Below, piece after piece: positions 35,004-46,159 of a stretch of DNA of 64,000 nt. Origin of the DNA: Cryptosporangium arvum DSM 44712. GTDB lineage: Bacteria; Actinomycetota; Actinomycetes; Mycobacteriales; Cryptosporangiaceae. The position numbers and the translations under genes were made by a program. Numbering within the stretch: the stretch's first letter is position 1; each line of letters opens with the position of its first letter. The stretch covers positions 1,364,001 to 1,428,000 of the forward strand of contig NZ_KK073874.1 of NCBI RefSeq assembly GCF_000585375.1. The letters run 5' to 3'. The notes beneath the pieces were generated by a model. The model worked only from the letters and a program-made list of their open reading frames with translations, was not told the DNA's origin and made no database searches.

Positions 35004-35660
35004 ATGGGGTACCGAGTCAGTTTTGGGCTGCGGCTGTTGGGTGTCGCCGCGATCGTGGGCCTGGTGGTCTGGGCGGCGAACGCGGCCGAGGTCGCAGCGC
35101 CCAAGGGTCTGAAGACCGCCTTCAGCGCGTTGACAAGCGGGCCGGCCGCCGCGAAGGCCGCCACGCCCAGCACCACACCGACCGCGGCGCCCACCGCCGC
35201 GGCGACCACGTCCACCGGGGCGACCACCTCGACCGGGGCGACCACGTCCACCGCGACGACGGCGACCACCGGCGCGACGGCAGCGGCCACCGTCACCGCC
35301 ACCACCGCGCCCTTCATGGCCACGATGACGAACAAGTGCGTGCCGGACGCGTCCCTGCCGAAGACCTACTACGCGGGCAAGAACTGCGCCGACCCGGACC
35401 TGCGCTACAACAAGTACCTGGTCACCCTGTCCACCGAGGTCTACAAGGTCTTCGGCTACCAGCCGAAGATGGTGCAGCTCGGCGAGGAGACCTGCGGCGA
35501 GCTGAAGATCTACGACCAGACCCGCGTGGTCATGGACGTCACCCAGTGGCTGGTCGCCGAGCAGGCCCCGGCCAACCCCCGCAAGGCCGCCCTGAGCGTC
35601 TTGAACGCCGCCACCAAGAACCTGTGCCCCGACCTGCGCAGCAAGGTCACCATCGCCTGA
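35004..35660 (+). CDS. Exported Thr/Ala-rich protein, function unknown
   Basis: A 218-residue protein with a short N-terminal membrane segment (8-25, possibly a signal anchor), a low-complexity Ala/Thr stretch with ATTSTG repeats (about 50-108), and a C-terminal domain of about 105 residues with four cysteines (NKCVPDAS, KNCADPD, EETCGEL, KNLCPDL). The cysteine pattern suggests two disulfides outside the cell. I do not recognise the family. A strong terminator follows the stop by 13 bases, so the gene is monocistronic. Confidence 0.7.
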   Translation: MGYRVSFGLRLLGVAAIVGLVVWAANAAEVAAPKGLKTAFSALTSGPAAAKAATPSTTPTAAPTAAATTSTGATTSTGATTSTATTATTGATAAATVTATTAPFMATMTNKCVPDASLPKTYYAGKNCADPDLRYNKYLVTLSTEVYKVFGYQPKMVQLGEETCGELKIYDQTRVVMDVTQWLVAEQAPANPRKAALSVLNAATKNLCPDLRSKVTIA

Positions 35661-35673
35661 CCACCCCCGACCG

Positions 35674-35699
35674 AGGGCGCGCCAAGAGGCGCGCCCTCA
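35674..35699. terminator. Intrinsic-type hairpin, 11-bp perfect stem
   Basis: GAGGGCGCGCC and its reverse complement enclose an AAGA loop directly after the cysteine-rich exported protein. There is no long T tract. It lies between convergent genes and can act for both. Confidence 0.8.
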
Positions 35700-35795
35700 T
35701 CGGCGTTTCCCCCTTGCCCGCCGCCGTCTGCCCGCCACTGGCGCCGTTCGCACGCCCACGTTGTGCGTAGTCGTGTCCCGCCTCCTGGCGACGAA

Positions 35796-36452
35796 TCAGT
35801 CGGCACCGAGTGCGTCGACGGTGTGCGTCAGGTGCCGGGTCAGCAGCGCGGCCGCGGTCTCGGCGTCGCGGGCGAGCGTGGCCTCTTCGAGTTCGCGATG
35901 CTCGCCGAGATAGTCACGCTCGGGGGCGCGGCCCGACGACCAGCGGCGAGCCAGCTCGCCGGCCAGCCACATGCGATCGAAGGTCTCCAGCAGTACGGCG
36001 TTGCCGCTGCCCTCGAGCAGCGCGCGGTGGAAGTCGCGGTGGGCGCGTGACCACTCGGCCGTCACCCGGGTGCCCTCGAACGCGGGAGTGCCGGCCAGCC
36101 GGTGGTGCGACGCCCGGATCCGGGCCTCCCACTCCAGGTCGCCCCGCTCGATGGCCAGCCGCAGCGCGGCCACCTCGACGACGCACCGGGCCTCGGCCAG
36201 GTCCTGCCAGCGCCGGTCGGACTGCAGCGGAACGGCGAATCCGCGGTTCGTCCGGCGGTCGGCCAGACCGTCGCCGACCAACCGCACCAGGGCCTCGCGC
36301 ACCACGGCCAGGCTGACGCCGTGCTCACCCGCCAGCTCCTGTGGCTTGAGCGCGTCGCCGGGGGCGAAGTCGCCGCCGAGGATCGCGTCGCGCAACACGT
36401 CGTAGACGCGTCCGGACAGCATCTGCTTGGCATCGACCACGCAACTGATCAT
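35796..36452 (-). CDS. GntR/FadR-type (FCD) transcriptional regulator
   Basis: The 218-residue regulator has a winged helix-turn-helix (about 8-72) with LKPQELAGEHGVSLAVVREALVRL and TNRGFAV at the wing, and a C-terminal FCD effector domain with conserved VEVAALRLA and HRDFHRALLEG, whose histidines usually bind metal. It is divergent from the PEBP gene with only 45 bases between starts, so it probably controls that gene and itself. The ATG at 36452 has no clear ribosome site and the transcript may be leaderless. Confidence 0.85.
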   Translation of the reverse strand: MISCVVDAKQMLSGRVYDVLRDAILGGDFAPGDALKPQELAGEHGVSLAVVREALVRLVGDGLADRRTNRGFAVPLQSDRRWQDLAEARCVVEVAALRLAIERGDLEWEARIRASHHRLAGTPAFEGTRVTAEWSRAHRDFHRALLEGSGNAVLLETFDRMWLAGELARRWSSGRAPERDYLGEHRELEEATLARDAETAAALLTRHLTHTVDALGAD

Positions 36453-36497
36453 AGACCATGTGGCAGATAATCGATTTTCGGTGTTACTGTCGATTGC
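36453..36497. promoter_or_regulatory. Compact divergent promoter, GntR and PEBP genes
   Basis: The 45 bases between the two starts are AT-rich relative to the surroundings and contain two copies of TCGATT (near 36471 and 36490) on the same strand, spaced about two helical turns, which could be recognised by the GntR protein. Confidence 0.45.
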
Positions 36498-37010
36498 ATG
36501 AACGATCCTTTCGCTCGCCTCCCGGAGGCGGCCACCTTCACGGTCACCAGTTCGTCCGTCACCGACGGGGCGCCGTTCGCCGCCGAGCAACGCGCCGGGA
36601 AAGACCTGTCGCCGCAGCTGTCGTGGAGCGGCGCACCCGAGCACACCAAGAGCTACGCGGTCACCGTCTACGACCCCGACGCCCCGACCGGTTCCGGTTT
36701 CTGGCACTGGGCCGTGGCCGACCTCCCGGCGACGGTCACCTCGCTGCCCGAGGGGGCGGGTGACGACACCGGCTCCGGGTTACCGAACGGTGCGTACCAG
36801 CTGCCCAACGACGCACGGCTCGCGCGCTACATCGGCGCCGCCCCGCCGTCCGGGCACGGCGAGCACCGCTACGTGATCGTCGTGCACGCGCTCGACGTCG
36901 AGAACATCGGCGTTCCGGCCGACGCCACCCCGGCGTTGCTCGGCTTCACGATCTCCGGCCACGTCCTGGGCCGTGCGGTGCTGACCGCCACCGCGGAAAC
37001 GTCCGCCTGA
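36498..37010 (+). CDS. YbhB/YbcL PEBP-family protein
   Basis: A 170-residue phosphatidylethanolamine-binding (Raf kinase inhibitor-like) protein. The ligand-pocket signatures [21 protein letters not shown] and [14 protein letters not shown] are present, with the usual length. Bacterial members have no fixed role; kinase or protease inhibition is suggested for some. It faces the GntR regulator and is followed at once by a 17-bp terminator stem. Confidence 0.9.
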   Translation: MNDPFARLPEAATFTVTSSSVTDGAPFAAEQRAGKDLSPQLSWSGAPEHTKSYAVTVYDPDAPTGSGFWHWAVADLPATVTSLPEGAGDDTGSGLPNGAYQLPNDARLARYIGAAPPSGHGEHRYVIVVHALDVENIGVPADATPALLGFTISGHVLGRAVLTATAETSA

Positions 37011-37051
37011 CGCGAAAGCGCCGCACGCCGAGGACGTGCGGCGCTTTCGCG
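37011..37051. terminator. 17-bp perfect terminator hairpin
   Basis: CGCGAAAGCGCCGCACG pairs perfectly with its complement across a seven-base loop. It starts on the base after the PEBP stop and ends five bases before the convergent CBS gene stop, so it should be bidirectional, with AAA/TTT inside the stem rather than a T tail. Confidence 0.88.
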
Positions 37052-37056
37052 ATCGG

Positions 37057-37491
37057 TCAGCTCGTGATGTAGCCGACCAGTTGTTCTTTCTCGGTCTCGA
37101 GCTCGGAGATCGTGCTCTTCACGACGTCACCGATGCTCACCAGGCCCACCAGGCGGCCCTCGTCCACCACCGGTAGGTGCCGGATACGGCGGTCGGTCAT
37201 CGTCCCTCGGACGTGCGCCACGTCGTCGGTGCTGTGACAGGTGTGGACGTCGACGGTCATGATCGACGACACGCTCTCGTCGAGCAGGCGCGCGCCGTGT
37301 TCGTGCAGACGTCGCACGATGTCGCGTTCGGACACGATCCCGGCGATCGTCTCGCCGTCGTTCGACACGATGAGTGCCCCGAAATTATGTTCGGCCAACC
37401 GGGCCAGGAGTGCGCGGACGGATTCGTCGGGCCGGACGGTCGCTACCTCGGAACCGCTGGACTTGCTGCGTAGGACATCGCTGATCAGCAT
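37057..37491 (-). CDS. Two-CBS-domain protein
   Basis: The 144-residue protein consists of a Bateman pair of CBS domains (about 8-65 and 75-132) with the typical GALIVSNDGETIAGIVSERDIV and HLPVVDEGRLVGLVSIGDVV. Stand-alone CBS proteins bind adenine nucleotides or SAM and are often stress-linked in actinobacteria. It is divergent from the RbsB-like gene. Confidence 0.92.
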   Translation of the reverse strand: MLISDVLRSKSSGSEVATVRPDESVRALLARLAEHNFGALIVSNDGETIAGIVSERDIVRRLHEHGARLLDESVSSIMTVDVHTCHSTDDVAHVRGTMTDRRIRHLPVVDEGRLVGLVSIGDVVKSTISELETEKEQLVGYITS

Positions 37492-37573
37492 CGGACATCG
37501 CTCCCAACGCAGGTCGGGGAGTGTTTTGTCCTGGGTACCGGTTCGGTCCGTCTCGCGTCAAGGGTCCGGACTC

Positions 37574-37629
37574 CTGGTGACTTCTGGTGATTGCCGGACA
37601 TCGACCGTTCCCGAGGCGCACTCTGGTGA
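37574..37629. repeat. Three direct repeats of CTGGTGA
   Basis: Copies at 37574, 37584 and 37623 lie in the 175-base divergent region upstream of the sugar-import operon. The first two are 10 bases apart, about one helical turn, which suits a regulator site but may be chance. Confidence 0.3.
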
Positions 37630-37666
37630 GACCTGGATCACAATGACGTGAGCCGCAGGAGGCCGC

Positions 37667-38707
37667 ATGGCGCGCACCCGGACGGTTTTCTCCCTCTCCT
37701 TCGTCGCGATCATCGCGTTGGTGGCCGTGGTCGCCGGGGTGGTGGTGGGCCGCGCGACCGGCAGTGGTTCGGGCGGCGGCGGGAGCGGTGACGGCGGGGC
37801 CGCGAGCGGCACCCGGATCGACGTCATCATCAAGGCCAGCGACTCGTCGTTCTGGCAGGTGATGCTGGCCGGCGCGGAGCAGGCCTCCGACGACTTCGGC
37901 ATCGAGGTCGACACGTTCGGCCCCACCTCGGAGACGAACATCGACGAGCAGGTCCAACTGGTCGAGAACTCGATCTCACGCGGCGTGGACGGCATCGTGA
38001 TCGCGCCGAACTCGTCCAGCGCGCTCGACTCTGTGATCGAGCGGGCGCGGAAGGCCGGGGTCAAGGTCATCACGGTCGACACCCGGGTCACCACGTCGTC
38101 CGAGGGTTTCATCGGCACCGACAACGTGAAAGCCGGGCAGCAGGCCGGGCGGCGGATGTGCGAGCTGCTCAAGGCCCAGGGACGGACGTCCGGCGCGATT
38201 CTGGTCGAGTCGTCGGTGGCGGGCATCCAGTCGCTCGTCGACCGGGACCGCGGGTTCCGGCAGGGGCTGGCGGAAGGCTGTCCCGGCGTCGACGCGAAGC
38301 TCCAGCGGTACAACAACAACGACATCAACACGGCCGCTTCGCAGGTCAACGACGCGTTGACCGCGAACAGGAACCTGCTCGGCGTGTTCGCGGACAACAA
38401 CACGTCCGGCGTGGGCGCCGCCCGGGCGGTGGCCGACAACAAGGCCGCCGACCGGATCCCGGTCGTGGCGTTCGACTCCGACCCGCAGGAGAACGCGGCC
38501 CTCGCGAACGGCACGATCGACGCGCTCATCGTCCAGAACCCGTATTTCTTCGGGTACCAGGGCGTGCTCGCGTCGGCGATGGCGGCGAGCGGCCGCACGC
38601 CGCCGCGCGAGATCGACCCCGGTGCGGTGGTCGCCGACCAGAAGAACCGCACCACTCCCGAGGTGAAGTCCCTGCTCGAACCGCCCACCGCCGAGCCCGG
38701 CTCATGA
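37667..38707 (+). CDS. Sugar ABC importer binding protein (RbsB type)
   Basis: A 346-residue periplasmic-binding-protein-like protein of the ribose/galactose type. An N-terminal membrane segment (8-28) is followed by a Gly/Ser linker and no lipobox cysteine, so it is probably tethered by an uncleaved helix. Ligand-domain motifs include IIKASDSSFWQVMLAGAEQA, VDGIVIAPNSSSALD and VIPV-like VVAFDSDPQENAAL. CAGGAGG precedes the ATG. It is the first gene of a complete RbsBAC-type operon. Confidence 0.9.
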   Translation: MARTRTVFSLSFVAIIALVAVVAGVVVGRATGSGSGGGGSGDGGAASGTRIDVIIKASDSSFWQVMLAGAEQASDDFGIEVDTFGPTSETNIDEQVQLVENSISRGVDGIVIAPNSSSALDSVIERARKAGVKVITVDTRVTTSSEGFIGTDNVKAGQQAGRRMCELLKAQGRTSGAILVESSVAGIQSLVDRDRGFRQGLAEGCPGVDAKLQRYNNNDINTAASQVNDALTANRNLLGVFADNNTSGVGAARAVADNKAADRIPVVAFDSDPQENAALANGTIDALIVQNPYFFGYQGVLASAMAASGRTPPREIDPGAVVADQKNRTTPEVKSLLEPPTAEPGS

Positions 38708-40467
38708 CCCGTCCCGCCGACCGCGACCCGCCCGCGCCGTCCGACCCGGCGGGTGATCCCGCGCCGATCGACCGGGTGACCGGTGAGCCGGTGCCCGCCG
38801 AGGACCCGGCCGCGGACGGTGGACCGATGCCGGTCGACGACCCCGCCGCCGACCGCCGCCCCGGCGCGGACGGGCCCGCGCCGATCGACCCGCCCGGTCT
38901 CGGTCCGGCCGTACTCGAGCTGGTGGGGGTGTCGAAGGCGTTCGGGCCGGTCCAAGCGTTGAGTGACGTCTCGCTGCGGCTGTTGCCGGGGCAGGTGCAC
39001 TGCCTGGCCGGCGAGAACGGCGCCGGGAAGTCGACGCTGATCCGCGTCCTGACCGGCGCGATCCGGCGCGACCGGGGCGACTACCGCATCGACGGCGCCG
39101 AGGTGGCGTCGGCGACCCCCGCCGCCCTGCGCGCGGCCGGTGTCCAGGCGGTCTATCAGGAGCTGAGCCTGCTCCCGCATCTCTCGGTCGCCGAGAACCT
39201 CTACATGGGACGCCTGCCTGCGCGCCGCGGGCTGCTGGACTCCCGCCGGCTCCGCCGCTCCGCCCGGCTGGCGCTGGCCGACGTGGGCCTCACCGACCTC
39301 CACCCGGACACCCCGGTCGAACGCCTCTCGGCGGCGACGAAGCAACTCGTCGAGATCGCCAAGGTGCTCACCGCGGAGGAGGTGAAGGTGATCGTGTTCG
39401 ACGAGCCGACGACCGCGCTCACCGAGAGCGAGTCGGCGCGCCTGCTCGACCACATCCGACGCCTCCGCGAGCAGGGCGTCGCCATGCTCTACGTCACCCA
39501 TCGCCTGGAGGAGATGTTCGAGATCGGCGACCAGGTCACGGTCCTGCGCGACGGCGGGCTCTCCGAGACCGGGCCGATGACCGACTACGACGAGAACCGG
39601 CTGATCGCCGCGATGGTCGGGCGCGAGGTGACGTCGCTGTACCCGGAGGAGGCCCGGGACGCGGGCACTCCGCTGCTCCGGGTACGCGGGCTGCGTCGGA
39701 CGGCGGACGGACCGTCGGTGGACCTCGACGTCCGCGCGGGCGAGATCGTCGGCATTGGCGGGCTGCTCGGGTCGGGGCGCAGCGAGCTGCTGCTGTCGAT
39801 CTTCGGCGCCGAACGCATCGTCGCGGGGGAGATCCAGGTCGACGGGCGCACCGTGCGCCCGACCGGGCCGCGGGCGATGATGAACGCGGGGCTCGGGCTG
39901 CTCACCGAGGACCGGAAAGTGCTCGGGTTGCTCCCCGAGCTCTCGATCCGGGAGAACGTGACGATCGCGAGCCTGCGCCGGGCGTCGCGAGGAGGGCTGC
40001 TGCCCGGGAAGGCCCAGGCCGCGGAGGCCGATCGGCTGCTCGACTCGTTGCGGCTGCGTGCCGGGTCGTACGACCAGCCGGTGTCGACGCTCTCCGGCGG
40101 GAACCAGCAGAAGGTGCTGCTCGCGCGGTGGCTGCTCACCGAGCCGAAGGTGCTCGTGTTCGACGAGCCGACGAAGGGGATCGACGTCGGCGCGAAGGGC
40201 GAGCTGTACGACGTCATCGGTGACCTGGCCCGGCGTGGGCTCGGCATCGTCGTCGTGTCGTCGTACCTGCCCGAGCTGATCGGGCTCGCGGACCGGATCG
40301 TCGTGCTCCGCGACGGCGCGATCGCCGGGGAGCTCCCGGCCGGCGCCTCCGAGGAAGAGGTGCTCCGCCTGGCGTCCGGCGGAGCCGCCCCCGAGTCAGC
40401 CCCCGGCGGCGGCCCGGCCGCCGGGGGCCGCGACGAAGGCCAGGAAGGGGACCGTGGTGGTGAATAA
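38704..40467 (+). CDS. Sugar ABC importer ATPase (RbsA type, two domains)
   Basis: A 587-residue tandem ATPase. The first domain has Walker A GENGAGKST near residue 106, a signature LSAATKQLVEIAK and Walker B VIVFDEPTTAL; the second has a degenerate P-loop (GGLLGSGRSEL), LSGGNQQKVLLARWL and VLVFDEPTKGIDVG, as usual for RbsA. An unusual N-terminal extension of about 65 residues is Pro/Asp/Ala-rich with repeated DPAAD segments. The ATG overlaps the previous stop. Confidence 0.93.
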   Translation: MTRPADRDPPAPSDPAGDPAPIDRVTGEPVPAEDPAADGGPMPVDDPAADRRPGADGPAPIDPPGLGPAVLELVGVSKAFGPVQALSDVSLRLLPGQVHCLAGENGAGKSTLIRVLTGAIRRDRGDYRIDGAEVASATPAALRAAGVQAVYQELSLLPHLSVAENLYMGRLPARRGLLDSRRLRRSARLALADVGLTDLHPDTPVERLSAATKQLVEIAKVLTAEEVKVIVFDEPTTALTESESARLLDHIRRLREQGVAMLYVTHRLEEMFEIGDQVTVLRDGGLSETGPMTDYDENRLIAAMVGREVTSLYPEEARDAGTPLLRVRGLRRTADGPSVDLDVRAGEIVGIGGLLGSGRSELLLSIFGAERIVAGEIQVDGRTVRPTGPRAMMNAGLGLLTEDRKVLGLLPELSIRENVTIASLRRASRGGLLPGKAQAAEADRLLDSLRLRAGSYDQPVSTLSGGNQQKVLLARWLLTEPKVLVFDEPTKGIDVGAKGELYDVIGDLARRGLGIVVVSSYLPELIGLADRIVVLRDGAIAGELPAGASEEEVLRLASGGAAPESAPGGGPAAGGRDEGQEGDRGGE

Positions 40468-41485
40468 GTTGATGTGGCGGGAGGAGGTGCCGACCACCAC
40501 GATCACCAGCGAGGCCGAGAAGCCGGCGGCGCCGTCGCACCGGGTGCTGACCCTGGGCGACATCGCCGGGCGGGAGAGCGGCGGGCTCGTGGTGCTGCTG
40601 GTCGCGGTCGGCGCGCTGACGCTCGCCAGCGACACGTTCCTCACCGGCGGCAACCTGGCGAACCTGGCCCGGCAGGTCGCGATCTTCGGCATCATCGCGG
40701 TCGGTCAGCTCCTCGTCATCCTCACCGCCGGTATCGACCTCTCGGTCGGCTCGGTGCTCGGCCTCTCCGGAGCGGTCACCGCGCAACTGCTCGTCGCGGG
40801 CTGGCCGGTGCTGGTGGCGATCGCCGTCGGCGTCGCGATCGGCGCCGCCCTGGGCCTGGCCAACGGTCTGCTCGTCACCCGGGCCAAACTGCCTCCGTTC
40901 ATCGCGACGCTGGGCATGCTCGGCATCGCTCGCGGCGTCGTGCTGGTGATCACCGACGCCAAGACGGTGCAGGGCCTGCCCGAGGGGTTCCAGGAGATCG
41001 CGAACGGCACCGTGCTCGGCGTCCCCAACCTGCTGCTGATCGCGGCGGCGGTCGTGCTGATCGTCTGGTTCGTGCTCACCCGCACGGTGTTCGGGCGCTA
41101 CATCTACGCGGTCGGATCGAACCCGGAGTCCGCCCGCCTGGCCGGGGTGCCGGTCACCGCGGTGACGATCTCCGTCTACGCGATCTCCGGGCTGCTCGCC
41201 GGCCTGGGTGGCGTCCTGCTCACGTCCCGGCTGGGCGCGGGTATCCCCACCGCGGGCACCGGGTTCGAACTCAACGCGATCGCCGCCTGCGTGATCGGCG
41301 GCGCGAGCCTGTTCGGCGCCAAAGGCGGGGCGCTCGGCGCGGCGACCGGAGCGCTGATCATGGGTGTCCTGAACAACGGCGGCAACCTGCTCGCGATCAA
41401 CGCGTTCTATCTGCAGATCGCGATAGGTGTTCTGATTCTGGTGGCTGTCGGCTTCGATCAATGGAACAGCCGAATGCGTCAATAA
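40454..41485 (+). CDS. Sugar ABC importer permease (RbsC type)
   Basis: The 343-residue permease has eight to ten membrane helices and typical BPD_transp_2 segments GQLLVILTAGIDLSVGSVLGLSG and FIATLGMLGIARG. Three GTG codons stand in a row at 40454-40462 after AGGAAGGGG, so the exact start is uncertain by two codons. It overlaps the ATPase gene by 14 bases. The exported histidine kinase gene starts 25 bases later and may be co-transcribed. Confidence 0.92.
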   Translation: MVVNKLMWREEVPTTTITSEAEKPAAPSHRVLTLGDIAGRESGGLVVLLVAVGALTLASDTFLTGGNLANLARQVAIFGIIAVGQLLVILTAGIDLSVGSVLGLSGAVTAQLLVAGWPVLVAIAVGVAIGAALGLANGLLVTRAKLPPFIATLGMLGIARGVVLVITDAKTVQGLPEGFQEIANGTVLGVPNLLLIAAAVVLIVWFVLTRTVFGRYIYAVGSNPESARLAGVPVTAVTISVYAISGLLAGLGGVLLTSRLGAGIPTAGTGFELNAIAACVIGGASLFGAKGGALGAATGALIMGVLNNGGNLLAINAFYLQIAIGVLILVAVGFDQWNSRMRQ

Positions 41486-44400
41486 CCCTTTTTATCGCTA
41501 TTGTGCAGAAATGAGGGAGGGTCGCGCCGGCATCGTCCGCTGGGGTGCCGCCGTGATTACCACCGCGACGGTGATCGCCGTCGCGGCCGTCGCGTCGTTG
41601 TTCGCCGCGCACGTCAGCGACCGCACCCGGGACCGGGAGGCGAAGGCGCAGACCGTCGCCGCGGCCACCCGCCTGGAACGGCAGGTGGACCACTACGTCG
41701 AGGCGCTCCGCGGGGTCGCCGCGTGGCTGCGTACCGAGGGATGGCCCAGCCGCGCGGAGTACCAGCGCTACGCCGACGCGCTGGCGGTACGGCCGCGCTA
41801 CCCGGGGATCCAGGTGGTCGGGGCCGCGCAGTTCGTGGACGGGTCCGCCCGCGCGGTGTTCAGCCGGCGGACGGCGACCGACCTGGCCGCGGCCCGCCAG
41901 GGCTACCCGGCGTTCCGGATCCGGCCGAGCGGCACCGGGGTGGCGCTGCCGATCACCTACGTCGACCCGGTCGGGGGCAACGAGGCCGCGGTCGGCTTCG
42001 ACCTGCTGAGCGAACCCCGGCGCCGCTCGGCCGCGTTGGCCGCGCGTGACCTGGGCGTACCGCGGCTCACCGCGCCCACGAAGCTCGTCCAGGAGACCGG
42101 GCGGCAGCACGGCGCGCTGGTGATGGTGCCGGTGTACCGCACGACGACGACCCCGGCCACCGCCGCGGCCCGGCGCGAGGCGTTCACCGGCGTCGTCTAC
42201 GCCGCGTTCCGGATGGGTGATCTGGCCGAGGGTGCGCTCGGCGCCGACGCCGACCGGCTCCAGCTGGACGACATCGGCGCTACCGCCGCCCCGGCGACGA
42301 GCCCCGACGCCCTGTACGCCCCGGCCGCGGCGGCCGGCGGAACCCCGGAGCGGGCCGAGCTGTCGATGCAGGGACGGCGGTGGCTGGTGCGGTTCGCCGC
42401 CGCCCCCAACCTCGGGCCGCTCACGCAGTACGGCCCGCTCGCGCTGGCTATCGGCGGCGCCGCCGTCGCCGTGCTGGCCGGTGCGCTGCTGCTCGCGCTG
42501 ACCTCGGCCCGCACCCGCGCGCGTGTCCTCGCGGTCTCGATGACCGCCGAGCTGCACTCGGTCACCGACACCGCCACCGACGCGATCGTCACCGTCGACC
42601 ACACCGGCAGCGTCACCGCGTGGAACCGCGGTGCAGCCAGGCTGTTCGGCGTCGAACCGGCCGGGATCCTCGGCGCGCCGGTCGACCGCGTCATCCCCGG
42701 CGGCCTTCCCGCGCTCACCGACGGGCCGGAGGCGGCGAGCCCGCACCCGGACCCGACCATCGAGCTGGACGCCACCAGCGCCGACGGCTCCGAGCTGCAC
42801 CTCGAGGCCTCGGTCTCCACCTGGAAGAGCCCGCGCGGCCTGTTCGCGACCGCGATCCTGCGCGACGTCACCGAGCGCCGACGCGCCGAGGCCGAGATCC
42901 GGCGGACCAACGACCTGCTCGAGGGCGTCCTCCGGGGCGCCACCGAGTGCGCGATCATCGGCTGCGACGCGACCGGGCAGATCACGGTCTTCAACGAGGG
43001 CGCCCACCGGATGCTCGGCTACCGGGCCGAGGAGGTCATCGGCACGTCCGTGCTCGACGCCCTGCACGACCCCGCCGAGATGGCCGCGGTCGCGCACGAG
43101 CTCGGCGTCGAGTCGGCGGCGGACATCTTTCCCGTACTGCTCCGCGACGGCCTGCCGAGCACGCGCGAGTGGACGTTCGTCCGCTCGGACGGGTACAAGC
43201 TCCCGGTTCTGCTCACGGTCACGTCGCTACGGAACGTCGACGGCACGGTCGAGGGACACATCGGCATCGCGTTCGACCTCACCGAGGCCCACCGGCTCGA
43301 GCGCGAGCGGGCGCGGCTCGCGAACCGGTTCGAGCAGCTCGTCGACTGCTCCGGCGAGGGCATCTACGGGCTCGATCAGGACGACCGGATCACGTTCGTC
43401 AACCGGCAGGCCGCCCGGTCGCTCGGCTGGGACGTCGAGGAACTCCTCGGGCGGGTCGCCCACGAGGTGCTCCACCACCATCTCCCGGACGGCTCGCCCT
43501 ACCCGGCCGAGGACTGCCCGATCGCCAGAACGATCGCCGGGGGCAGCACGAACCGTGTCGACAGCGAGGTGTTCTGGCGCCGCGACGGCACGCCGCTGGC
43601 CGTCGAGTACGTCGCCGCGCCGCTGCGTCGCGACGGGCAGATCGAGGGCGCGGTCGTCACGTTCGCCGACATCACCGACCGGAAACGCACCGAGCAGGCG
43701 CTCAAGGACGCGGTCGCGGGCCTGCGCGAGATCGACCAGGTGCGCACCGACCTCGTCTCGACCGTCTCGCACGAACTGCGGACGCCGCTGACCAGCATCT
43801 CCGGCTACCTCGAGCTGTTGCTCGACGGCGACGTCGGTCCGATCACCCCGGCGCAGGCCCAGATGGTGCAGGTGGCGCACCGCAGCTCGCAGCGCCTGCT
43901 GCTGCTGGTCGAGGACCTGCTGACGCTCTCCCGGATCGACGCCGGCGTGTTCCGGGTGCGCCAGGACGAGGTCGACCTCACCCCGCTGCTGGACGCCGCC
44001 GTCGGTGCGATCAGGCCGCTGGCGCTGAGCAAGAACATCACGCTGACCTGCGACGTCCCGGCCGACGTCGGGGTGGTGCGCGGGGACGCCGCTCACCTCG
44101 ACCGGGCGCTGCTCAACCTGCTGTCCAACGCGGTGAAGTTCACCCCGGGCGGCGGTGCGGTGACACTCGCCGGCCGGCGGGTGGGCGACGAGGTGGTGAT
44201 CACGGTGGCCGACACCGGGATCGGCATCCCGGCCGACGAGCAGAGCCGCCTGTTCGACCGGTTCTTCCGCTCGTCGAACGCGATGGACGAGGCGATTCAG
44301 GGCACCGGGCTGGGGCTGTCGATCGTGCGGACGATCGTCGAGCACCACGGGGGCCGGATCGGCGCCGAGTCCGAGCTCGGCACCGGAACGACGTTCACGC

Positions 44401-45195
<795 letters not shown>

Positions 45196-45251
45196 CTTTA
45201 GCCCCCATTCAGCAGTCGGATGTTCACCGCTCGCCTGGGTAGCACTTTCGC

Positions 45252-46088
45252 ATGGCTGACATCACCGCTCACCACGGCATCTTCAGGGACACCAAGCTCC
45301 ACGTGGACGACACGGGCGGTGCCGGGCGTCCGGTCGTGCTCGTGCACGGCTGGCCGCTGTCGGGAGAGTCGTTCAAGTACAACGTTCCGGCGCTCGAAGC
45401 GGCCGGCTACCGGGTGATCACCTACGACCGGCGTGGTTTCGGGCGCAGCGACAAGCCGCTGACCGGCTACTCCTACGACTCGCTGACGCAGGATCTGCAC
45501 ACGCTGCTCACCGAGCTCGAGCTGACCGACGTCACGGTCGTCGGGTTCTCGATGGGCGGCGGTGAGGTGGCCCGGTACTTCACCAGGTACGGGGCGGAGC
45601 GGCTGCGCAGCGTGGTGTTCGCGTCCGCCGTACCGCCGTATCTGGCGAAAACCCCGGACAACCCCGAGGGGCCGCTGGAGAAGTCCGCGATGGCGAAGAT
45701 GACCGCCGGTCTGACCGCGAACCAGCACAAGTTCTACGACCAGTTCATCACCGAGTTCTTCTCGGTGAACGGCGTGCCGGCGGTGACCGAGGCGCAGCGT
45801 CACGAGGCCCTGGAACTGGCCGGGCAGTCGTCGAAGGCCGCCGCGCTGGAAGCGATGACCGCGTTCGGCACCACGGACTTCCGCGACGACCTTCCGCGTG
45901 TGTCGGTTCCGGCCCTGGTGTTGCACGGCGACAGCGACGCGACCGTGCCGTTCGAGGGATCGGGGGCGCGGACGGTGAAGGCCGTGCCGCACGGCGAGCT
46001 GTATCTCGTCGCCGGTGGCCCGCACGGCTGCAACGTCAGTCACGCCGACGAGTGGAACGAGGCGTTGATCGCGTTCCTGGCCAAGTGA
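45252..46088 (+). CDS. Alpha/beta hydrolase (non-heme chloroperoxidase-like)
   Basis: A 278-residue hydrolase with oxyanion motif VLVHGWPLSGES near 30, YDRRGFGRSDKP near 58, the nucleophile in VVGFSMGGGEVARY near 98, catalytic aspartate in LHGDSDATVPF near 222 and histidine in GGPHGCNVSHADE near 255. This arrangement is typical of cofactor-free haloperoxidase/esterase enzymes; the natural substrate is unknown. A strong terminator follows. Confidence 0.9.
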   Translation: MADITAHHGIFRDTKLHVDDTGGAGRPVVLVHGWPLSGESFKYNVPALEAAGYRVITYDRRGFGRSDKPLTGYSYDSLTQDLHTLLTELELTDVTVVGFSMGGGEVARYFTRYGAERLRSVVFASAVPPYLAKTPDNPEGPLEKSAMAKMTAGLTANQHKFYDQFITEFFSVNGVPAVTEAQRHEALELAGQSSKAAALEAMTAFGTTDFRDDLPRVSVPALVLHGDSDATVPFEGSGARTVKAVPHGELYLVAGGPHGCNVSHADEWNEALIAFLAK

Positions 46089-46159
46089 GCGCGCCCGCGG
46101 CGCGTCGGAGAGGGCCGTTGGGGTTGCGGCCCGCTCCGGCGCATCGCGGGTAGGAGGGG

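Noticed and set aside
37558-39501. A 647-codon minus-strand frame
   Set aside because: It is antisense to the RbsB and RbsA-type genes, both fully supported by motifs.
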